Assembly: GCA_017881985.1 (NCBI GenBank)
Contig: JADGQH010000200.1
Coordinates: 1 to 6,134 of the forward strand
Reading direction: 5' to 3'
From: Chloroflexota bacterium
GTDB taxonomy: Bacteria > Chloroflexota > Limnocylindria > Limnocylindrales > CSP1-4
DNA length: 6,134 bases
This document shows positions 1-4,851 of the stretch, piece by piece (the stretch's first letter is position 1; each line of letters opens with the position of its first letter). The notes under the pieces are model-generated. The model saw only the letters and a list, made by a program, of their open reading frames with translations, did not search any database and was not told the origin of the DNA. The position numbers and the translations under genes are program-made.

Positions 1-1
1 T

Positions 2-388
2 CGACGGGAGGGCTTTGACGAGGTCGTCGTCCGTGTCGGGCCTGGCCGCGGCCGGAAGGTCCGGTTCACCGGGATCTTCCTCGGGGAGTGGGTCAACACG
101 AGCTACAGCCGCGTGGAAACCTTCCGCGTCTACCGCGGCCGTACCGGCAAGTTCGTGGTCCACGTCGAACGGAGCCCCGACTACTCGATGCTCAACGCCG
201 AGGGCAAGCCGGCCGGGTGGCGAGGTTACCTCGGCATCGGGGCCATCAGCTACGGGACAACGCCCGCCGAGTCGACGCTCGAGGTCGTCGATTCGCTCGA
301 CGAGCTCCGCACGCGGATCCCGCCGCAGCTCTACGACAGCGTGGCCACCTCCGCCCGGCAGCCGGCCGTCGAGGACCTCGAGATCTGA
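2..388 (+). CDS. EXLDI-family protein, 5' end missing
   Basis: The reading frame is open from the window edge, so the start and N-terminus lie outside; 128 C-terminal residues are visible. They run from RREGFDEVVVRVGPGRGRK, through FRVYRGRTGKFVVHVERSPDY and EGKPAGWRGYLG, to STLEVVDSLDELRTRIPPQLY and the C-terminus PAVEDLEI. That ending fits the E-x-L-D-I signature that names the EXLDI family, with the Asp conservatively replaced by Glu. Family members are, from memory, about 150-160 residues, so roughly 30 residues (an N-terminal segment of ribbon-helix-helix appearance in relatives) are probably missing. Its biochemical role is not known to me. It stands 36 bp upstream of a DrrA-type ABC ATPase on the same strand, so co-transcription with the exporter is plausible. 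A GTG at 113 could be mistaken for the start, but conserved family sequence continues upstream of it. Family call from recalled sequence pattern; fairly sure. Confidence 0.72.
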   Translation, partial: RREGFDEVVVRVGPGRGRKVRFTGIFLGEWVNTSYSRVETFRVYRGRTGKFVVHVERSPDYSMLNAEGKPAGWRGYLGIGAISYGTTPAESTLEVVDSLDELRTRIPPQLYDSVATSARQPAVEDLEI

Positions 389-419
389 TCCTCGTCGTCG
401 CGCCGGCCGTCCAGGACCT
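361..419 (+). repeat. Imperfect 18-bp direct repeat across a gene end
   Basis: Positions 361-378 and 402-419 match at 17 of 18 bases (GCCGGCCGTC, one variable base, AGGACCT), offset by 41 bp. The first copy encodes the PAVEDL end of the EXLDI protein; the second lies in the gap and supplies the AGGA at 413-416 that serves as a weak ribosome site for the ABC ATPase, 8 nt before its ATG. This could be a small duplication or chance in GC-rich DNA. Confidence 0.5.
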
Positions 420-424
420 GCGGC

Positions 425-1381
425 ATGAGCGCCACGGCGGCGCCGCCCGCGATCCACGCGGCAGGCCTGCGTAAGTCGTACGGCACCCAGGTCGTCCTCG
501 ACGGCATCGACCTCGATGTCCCCGAGGGCACCGTCTACGCGCTCCTCGGGCCGAACGGCGCCGGCAAGACGACGACGGTTCACATCCTGTCAACGCTCAT
601 CGCCGCCGACGGCGGCCGCGTGGAGGTCGCGGGCCATGATGTCGACCGGGATCCGGACGGCGTCCGCGCCGCGATCGGCGTCACGGGCCAATTCTCGGCC
701 GTCGACAGGTTCCTGACCGGCGAGGAGAACCTGGTCCTGATGGCCGACCTGCGGCATCTCGGCAGGGCCGAGGGCCGGCGGCGGGCCGCGGAGCTCCTTG
801 CCCGCTTCGACCTCGTCGAGGCCGCGCGGAATCCGGTCTCGACCTGGTCCGGAGGGATGCAGCGCCGGCTCGACCTCGCGATGACGCTCGTCGGTGATCC
901 CCGGATCATCTTCCTCGACGAGCCGACCGCGGGGCTCGATCCCCGCAGCCGCCGCACCATGTGGCAAGTGGTCCGCGATCTCGTGAACGACGGGGTCACC
1001 ATCTTCCTGACCACGCAATACCTCGAGGAGGCGGATCGACTCGCCGGTCGGATCGCGGTCCTCGACCACGGCCGGCTGGTGGCCGAGGGCACCCCGGCAG
1101 AGCTCAAGCGCCTGGTCCCCGGCGGCCACGTCAGGCTCGAGTTCGCCGACAACGGCGAGATGGAGAAGGCCGCGCGGCTCTTCCCCGGCGCGTCCCGCGA
1201 TGACGAATCGCTCGCCCTGCTGGTCCCCAGCGACGGCGGCGTCGGCGCGCTGCGGTCGCTGCTCGACCAGCTCGAGCATGCGTCAATCGACGTCGACGGG
1301 CTGTCGGTGCGCACACCGGACCTCGACGATGTGTTCCTGTCGCTCACGGGTCACGCCGACACCGAGAAAGGAGCCGCGTGA
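425..1381 (+). CDS. ABC exporter ATPase, DrrA (daunorubicin resistance) type
   Basis: Cytoplasmic ATPase subunit of 318 aa that should drive export through the membrane protein encoded next. Visible motifs: Walker A GPNGAGKT at residues 42-49, Q-loop Gln 89, signature WSGGMQRRL at 141-149, Walker B IIFLDEP at 161-167, D-loop AGLD at 169-172. The switch position has Gln 198 in TTQYLEEAD instead of the usual His; this TTQYL form is normal for the DrrA branch. The C-terminal part (about 230-318) ends with TPDLDDVFLSLTG, the conserved tail of DrrA-type ATPases, and the length is normal. The ATG at 425 has a modest AGGA at 413-416. The stop overlaps the partner's ATG, indicating translational coupling. 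Substrates of known relatives include anthracyclines, other antibiotics and lipids; the substrate here cannot be read from the sequence. The subfamily call is secure. Confidence 0.95.
   Translation: MSATAAPPAIHAAGLRKSYGTQVVLDGIDLDVPEGTVYALLGPNGAGKTTTVHILSTLIAADGGRVEVAGHDVDRDPDGVRAAIGVTGQFSAVDRFLTGEENLVLMADLRHLGRAEGRRRAAELLARFDLVEAARNPVSTWSGGMQRRLDLAMTLVGDPRIIFLDEPTAGLDPRSRRTMWQVVRDLVNDGVTIFLTTQYLEEADRLAGRIAVLDHGRLVAEGTPAELKRLVPGGHVRLEFADNGEMEKAARLFPGASRDDESLALLVPSDGGVGALRSLLDQLEHASIDVDGLSVRTPDLDDVFLSLTGHADTEKGAA
1367..1373 (+). promoter_or_regulatory. Ribosome binding site of the ABC-2 permease
   Basis: AAAGGAG lies inside the last codons of the ATPase gene, 7 nt before the ATG at 1381 but only 4 nt before the GTG at 1378. 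The spacing favours the ATG, giving the TGATG one-base overlap typical of coupled exporter subunits. Confidence 0.75.
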
Positions 1382-2175
1382 TGACCGCCAACGCCCACGT
1401 CCTGTCCGACTCCGCGACGATGCTGCGGCGGAATCTCCGCCACATGCAACGCTACCCATCGCTGACGCTGTTCATGATCGGCATCCCGGTCGTGCTCCTG
1501 CTTCTCTTCGTCTTCGTCTTCGGCGGCACCCTCGGCGCTGGGCTGGGCGGCGTGTCCGGAGGTCGAGACCGGTACCTGGCATACCTGGTCCCCGGGATCC
1601 TGCTGTTGACCGTGGCAACCGCCGCCCAGGGAACCGCGATCTCGGTTGCCATGGACATGACCGAGGGCATCGTTGCTCGCTTTCGCACCATGGCCATCTC
1701 CCGCGCCTCGGTTCTCACGGGCCACGTCGTCGGCAGCGTGATCCAGACCGCCCTGGCTCTCGTCGTTGTCATGGGAGTGGCCCTGCTCATCGGTTTCCGC
1801 CCCACCACCGGTCCATTGGCGTGGGTCGCCGCAGCAGGCTTGCTCGCGCTCACGTCGCTGGCGCTCACCTGGCTCTCGGTCGCGCTCGGCATGTCGACAC
1901 GGAGCGTCGAGACCGCCAGCAACCTCCCGATGTTCCTGATGCTCCTTCTCTTCCTGGGCAGCGGGTTCGTGCCCACCCAGACGATGCCGGACGGCCTTCG
2001 CTGGTTTGCCGAGAACCAGCCCTTCACTCCGATCATCGAGACGCTGCGTGGCCTGCTGCTCGGGACTCCGATCGGGGACAGCGGCGTGATCGCCGTGGCC
2101 TGGTGCGGGGCAATCTCGCTCGTCGGCTTCCTGTGGGCGAGGAGGCTCTACGAACGCGAGCCCGCCCATCGATAG
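1381..2175 (+). CDS. ABC-2 type exporter membrane protein, DrrB type
   Basis: Integral membrane partner of the preceding ATPase, 264 aa, a normal length for DrrB-type permeases. Six hydrophobic segments are apparent at about residues 28-48, 67-88, 112-137, 146-169, 180-197 and 232-252, preceded by a basic amphipathic N-terminal stretch (LRRNLRHMQRYPS) of the kind that contacts the ATPase. The cytoplasmic stretch MDMTEGIVARFRTMAISR between segments 2 and 3 and the block GSGFVPTQTMPDGLRWFAENQPFTP before segment 6 (residues 193-217) are hallmarks of the ABC-2 family. Start chosen at ATG 1381 because of the AAAGGAG spacing; GTG 1378 would add one Met. The gene overlaps the ATPase stop by one base, so the two are expected to be made together as a 2+2 exporter. 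The transported compound is unknown. It ends 39 bp from a convergent gene. Confidence 0.93.
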   Translation: MTANAHVLSDSATMLRRNLRHMQRYPSLTLFMIGIPVVLLLLFVFVFGGTLGAGLGGVSGGRDRYLAYLVPGILLLTVATAAQGTAISVAMDMTEGIVARFRTMAISRASVLTGHVVGSVIQTALALVVVMGVALLIGFRPTTGPLAWVAAAGLLALTSLALTWLSVALGMSTRSVETASNLPMFLMLLLFLGSGFVPTQTMPDGLRWFAENQPFTPIIETLRGLLLGTPIGDSGVIAVAWCGAISLVGFLWARRLYEREPAHR

Positions 2176-2214
2176 TCCTCGGCGAGCCGGCCGGAGACGA
2201 CCGTCACCCTCCGT
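2176..2214. other. Convergent gene junction, no clear terminator
   Basis: Only 39 bp separate the stops of the exporter permease (+) and the cyclase (-). The stretch contains the short self-complementary CCGGCCGG but no stem long enough to call and no T-run in either direction. Termination here, if intrinsic, is not of the classical type, so read-through antisense transcription between the two genes is possible. Confidence 0.4.
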
Positions 2215-3183
2215 TCAGCGGAGGTCGACAGCGAAGAGCCGGTGGGAGCCTTCGAGGCCCTTCAGCTCCACCTCGCGACTTTCGAGGAACGCGATGCCCG
2301 GACCTGCGACGAGCTCCCGGACGAGGTTGGAGACGAGCACCTCGCCCCCGAGCGCGTGGCTCGCGACGCGCGCCGCGTAGTGCACGGTGGTGCCGAAGAA
2401 GTGGTCCGCCTCGCGCAACGCGTCGCCGGTGTGGACGCCGACCCTGACGCGGATCGGCGGCGAAGCGTCGGCGAATGCAGCGTCGATGCCGTGCTGGATC
2501 GCCCGCGCGCAGGCGACCGCCCGGCGTGCGCTCGAGAAGGCGAGCATCGATCCGTCGCCCTGGGTCTCGACGACCGTGCCGCCATGTGCCGCGGTGGCGT
2601 CCACGATCACGGCGTTGTGCCGTCGGAGGAGGTCGAGCCAGGCACGGTCGCCGAGCCGTGAGATCAGGACGGTCGAATCCACGATGTCGGTGAAGACGAT
2701 CGTCACCGTGCCGTCTGCGGCGAGCGTGCTCGAGAGATCGGGTTGTTCGCGCTGAATCGTGCCCTCGAGCTCTGCGAGGCTGCGGGTCAACGTCATCCCG
2801 AGGTCCTCGTTCGCCATCGGGAGCGACCAGTGGATCTGCACCGCCTTCCACTCGCCGTGCTCGAGGTGGAAGACGTAGGTCGCCCGCGCGTCGAAGGTCT
2901 GCTCCGCCCAGGTGAGGCTGAACTTCACGCTCGCCCACCCGACGGTGCCCTCTTCCCAAGCCTCGATCTCGTCCCAGGCAACCGGGAAGCCACCCAGCTC
3001 CTCGATCTGACGTCCCCAGATGAGGCGTGCCTCCTGGCCGCGCCACCACTCGGCAAGATCCGTGCCGATCGTCAGCGCCCCAGGAAGCTCCGATAGCCGC
3101 CCGAGAGCGGCCTGCGAGTCGCTTTTCGAGATCGCGATCATCCACCGGTGGACGACGCGGCGAATCTCCTCGGATGGCTCCAT
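2215..3183 (-). CDS. SnoaL/NTF2-like domain fused to class III adenylate/guanylate cyclase
   Basis: Predicted soluble 322-aa enzyme making a cyclic nucleotide from ATP or GTP. Residues 5-125 look like a SnoaL/NTF2-like fold (IGTDLAEWWRGQEA, WASVKFSLTW, TYVFHLEHGEWKAVQIHWS), which could bind a small ligand and tune the enzyme. Residues 158-322 are a class III cyclase domain: metal-binding Asp 166 (FTDIVDST) and Asp 210 (QGDGS), 44 apart as usual, and transition-state Arg 272 (VHYAARV). The Lys that selects adenine is Glu 206, as in guanylate cyclases; the usual Asp partner is His 261; the usual Asn is His 268, a change I recall as common in one large bacterial branch. The C-terminus ELKGLEGSHRLFAVD is typical. 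The ATG at 3183 was chosen because the frame upstream turns into Arg/Pro-rich shadow sequence overlapping the next gene. The ribosome site is weak. No membrane segments. The architecture call is firm; the nucleotide product is uncertain. Confidence 0.9.
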   Translation of the reverse strand: MEPSEEIRRVVHRWMIAISKSDSQAALGRLSELPGALTIGTDLAEWWRGQEARLIWGRQIEELGGFPVAWDEIEAWEEGTVGWASVKFSLTWAEQTFDARATYVFHLEHGEWKAVQIHWSLPMANEDLGMTLTRSLAELEGTIQREQPDLSSTLAADGTVTIVFTDIVDSTVLISRLGDRAWLDLLRRHNAVIVDATAAHGGTVVETQGDGSMLAFSSARRAVACARAIQHGIDAAFADASPPIRVRVGVHTGDALREADHFFGTTVHYAARVASHALGGEVLVSNLVRELVAGPGIAFLESREVELKGLEGSHRLFAVDLR

Positions 3184-3401
3184 GCGGAGGAGTGTCCTCG
3201 AACGACGGACCGTCCGCAATGTCCTGCCGGGGAGTATCCGCTGTCGGGTTCTACGTCGTGGGCCGCCGTCCCGGCTCCCGATCCCGGTCCGACTTGCCCG
3301 CCGCGAGATGCAAGGCCGTCGAGCCAGCGCCTGGGTAGCCAGCCTCCGTTTCCCGCCGGGTTGATCTCGAGCCAGGTACCCGGTCACGTGCCCCGGAGCG
3401 A
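3184..3401. other. 218-bp gap between cyclase and LQR-motif gene
   Basis: This gap carries the cyclase leader and should hold its promoter and the end of the upstream transcript. I see no convincing -35/-10 pair on the - strand, no T-run terminator and no RNA gene. Frames crossing it are Arg/Pro/Ser-rich, as expected of non-coding GC-rich DNA. Confidence 0.5.
3187..3199 (-). promoter_or_regulatory. Small hairpin covering the cyclase ribosome-site region
   Basis: GAGGA-GTG-TCCTC is a perfect 5-bp stem with a 3-nt loop just upstream of the cyclase ATG. On the - strand the only Shine-Dalgarno-like element, GAGGA (3199 to 3195), lies 11 nt from the start and would be paired within this stem. A second short dyad, GACGG-A-CCGTC, lies at 3204-3214. 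Either could lower translation or serve as a protein site; both are short enough to be chance. Confidence 0.3.
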
Positions 3402-4676
3402 TCAAAGGCCCAGCGGGATCCAGCGAACCACGTGCTCCGATCCCTGGGCGTCGAACGCCATGACGCTGACCCGAACCAGGTGCACATGCGCCAGCTCGGG
3501 GCTGGCCTGGGCAAGGAGCTGGGCGGCGCGGCGCAGGCCGGCGGACAGGCCGGCCGGGAGCTGCGCCGCGGGCGGCATGCCGTGCATGATCCACTCGGCC
3601 GTGTCGCCGCTTGCCCCCCGCATGACGTCGAGGAGCTGCGTGACCATGGTCCGATAGTCGAGCTCGCCGGCGGCCCGGGACGTGAAGTCCGCTGCGCTGA
3701 GCTGGCCGGCGACCCAGTTGATCACCTTGGCGTCCGCGCGCAGCGCGTCGACGTCGATCTGTGGGCCGCGATCACGTTCCGGCCCACCCGAGTCGAGGTG
3801 AAACAGCGTACCGATCGAGATCGGCTGCCAGAGGAGGTCGACGCCGCCGCCTCCACCCACCCGAACCTGGGACGGGTCCGGCGAGGCGCCGTGGCCGGCG
3901 GCGCTGAGCGTGGAGGACACCGTCATCGAGAACGTGGCGGTGATGTGGACCTCGGCCTGCGCCTGGACGGAGGCGCTGACGCCTCCCGGGCCGGCTTGCA
4001 CCTGGGGGCTGACCGAGATCTCGACGAGGTCGTTGCCATGAGACTGGATGTGGGCGTTGAGGGCCGCGATGGCGGCCTGGATGACGGGCTGGGGCGCATT
4101 GCCCGGCGTGACCTGGATGCTGATGCCGGGTTCGTGCAGGATGTCCAGCACGCGCCCGGACCGTGCGTTGAAGTTGTGGGCGACCACGGCGAGCGTGACG
4201 GTGTTCCCGTCCGACGAAAGCTGAGCCTCGGGACTCACGGAGCTCTCGTCGCCGCCACCGAGCTGGACGCCCTGGGTCCTGGGCGGCGCGGCCATCGTGC
4301 CTGAGCCACCCGGGACGGTCGGCCCGGTCGGGTCCGGAGCGGCACCGGTCGTCCCAGCGGCGTCGGCGACGGGCCCGCCGGTTGCGGGCGTTGCCGGCCC
4401 GGGAGGCTGATCGTCTCGCTGGACGACCAGCGGTGAGCGCCCAACGGCAGTCGATCCAGCCCGCGGGCCGGACGTGACCGTGTCGACAACGGCGTGGTTT
4501 CCGGCCGCACGCTGGAGCGCCATGACGCGGGCAGGCTGCACCCGGAGCCCGGTCGCGACGGCGCGGCTCAGCAGAGCCGGGTCCACCACTGCCTCGGCGG
4601 GGCGTGCCGCCTTCCGAGGCGCCGCTCCCTGCTCCCACTTGCTGTCGTCTATGCCTTTGCGGTTCACAAGGCGCAT
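3402..4676 (-). CDS. Unknown protein with LQR..GN.AV motif, injection-system-associated type
   Basis: A 424-aa protein of unknown function. Near the N-terminus, residues 51-66 read VMALQRAAGNHAVVDT and are followed by VVQR at 84-87. The LQR-x-x-GN-x-AV motif plus a trailing VQR is what I recall from actinobacterial and environmental proteins near extracellular contractile injection (phage-tail-like) loci, often with a DUF4157 domain; no HExxH of DUF4157 is present here. Residues 88-150 are a Pro/Gly/Ala/Thr-rich disordered linker. Residues 155-260 look beta-rich with alternating hydrophobics (VEISVSPQVQAGPGGVSASV), followed by LLWQPISIGTLFHLD (281-295) and a mostly helical C-terminal part (305-424). 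There is no signal peptide or membrane segment. Start ATG 4676 is supported by AAGAGGA at the right distance and an in-frame stop 27 bp upstream (4701-4703). No tail, sheath or baseplate gene is visible, so the link to an injection system is inference. The gene itself is secure. Confidence 0.82.
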   Translation of the reverse strand: MRLVNRKGIDDSKWEQGAAPRKAARPAEAVVDPALLSRAVATGLRVQPARVMALQRAAGNHAVVDTVTSGPRAGSTAVGRSPLVVQRDDQPPGPATPATGGPVADAAGTTGAAPDPTGPTVPGGSGTMAAPPRTQGVQLGGGDESSVSPEAQLSSDGNTVTLAVVAHNFNARSGRVLDILHEPGISIQVTPGNAPQPVIQAAIAALNAHIQSHGNDLVEISVSPQVQAGPGGVSASVQAQAEVHITATFSMTVSSTLSAAGHGASPDPSQVRVGGGGGVDLLWQPISIGTLFHLDSGGPERDRGPQIDVDALRADAKVINWVAGQLSAADFTSRAAGELDYRTMVTQLLDVMRGASGDTAEWIMHGMPPAAQLPAGLSAGLRRAAQLLAQASPELAHVHLVRVSVMAFDAQGSEHVVRWIPLGL

Positions 4677-4683
4677 GCGGACG

Positions 4684-4690
4684 TCCTCTT
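4684..4690 (-). promoter_or_regulatory. Ribosome binding site of the LQR-motif gene
   Basis: On the - strand AAGAGGA ends 7 nt before the ATG at 4676. With the in-frame TGA at 4703-4701 just upstream, it fixes the start of this gene. Confidence 0.7.
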
Positions 4691-4712
4691 CGTTGAATCG
4701 TCACTCTCGGGC

Positions 4713-4837
4713 GGCGACAGCGACGCCGGCAACGGCGGATCGGGCAGCCGGACGGGCGACTGCCTGCCCGATCGGGCACTCCGATCCGTTGGGCCCAGGT
4801 GGTGGATACGCACAACATGACCCGATCCGCTGTCGCC
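4713..4837. repeat. Nested inverted repeats in the gap between two - strand genes
   Basis: Several dyads are packed into this 175-bp gap. An outer arm GGCGACAGCG (4713-4722) pairs with CGCTGTCGCC (4828-4837). GATCGGGCAG (4738-4747) pairs perfectly with CTGCCCGATC (4764-4773) over a 16-nt loop. CGGATCGG at 4736-4743 occurs inverted at 4781-4788 and 4822-4829. There is no T-run, so it is not a standard terminator. It could be a structured leader of the LQR-motif gene, a repeat-type terminator for the M24 gene, or a multi-site operator. Confidence 0.55.
4765..4778. promoter_or_regulatory. Perfect 14-bp palindrome, candidate operator
   Basis: TGCCCGATCGGGCA is fully self-complementary and centred about 95 bp upstream of the LQR-motif gene's ATG. 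A matching half-site, ATCGGGCA, stands at 4739-4746. Symmetric sites of this size are typical of dimeric repressors, but no regulator gene is in the window. A 14-bp palindrome is expected somewhat less than once by chance in DNA of this length and composition. Confidence 0.4.
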
Positions 4838-4851
4838 CATTCCGCGGTCGT

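Noticed and set aside
370..394. CGAGG-A-CCTCG dyad and CGAGGA/TCCTCG pair at the end of the EXLDI gene as a terminator
   Set aside because: Stems are only 5-6 bp, largely inside codons, with no T-run following.
580..1347. Long - strand open frame opposite the ABC ATPase
   Set aside because: It is a composition shadow: Ser/Arg-rich, no motifs, and fully antisense to an unmistakable ATPase.
1351..2169. Long - strand open frame opposite the ABC-2 permease
   Set aside because: Gly/His/Asp/Glu-rich, of low complexity, and exactly antisense to a six-helix membrane protein; typical of high-GC antisense frames.
1200..2447. Long + strand open frame of 415 codons crossing the ATPase, the permease and the 3' end of the cyclase
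   Set aside because: Very Arg/Pro/His-rich and crosses three recognisable genes in another frame; not coding.
3184..3594. N-terminal extension of the cyclase frame on the - strand up to 3594
   Set aside because: The added residues are Arg/Pro/Ala-rich with no domain pattern and would overlap the C-terminus of the LQR-motif gene; the ATG at 3183 begins the recognisable domain.
3432..4304. Long + strand open frame of 290 codons opposite the LQR-motif gene
   Set aside because: Gly/Arg/Asp/Val-rich with no domain; the - strand frame has a ribosome site, a conserved N-terminal motif and sensible residue patterning.
4790..4850. Possible tRNA or tRNA remnant around 4800-4840 (the + strand reads WWIRTT, reminiscent of spurious proteins annotated at tRNA loci)
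   Set aside because: No TTCGA-type T-arm, no plausible cloverleaf on either strand; the complementarity seen belongs to the longer inverted repeats.
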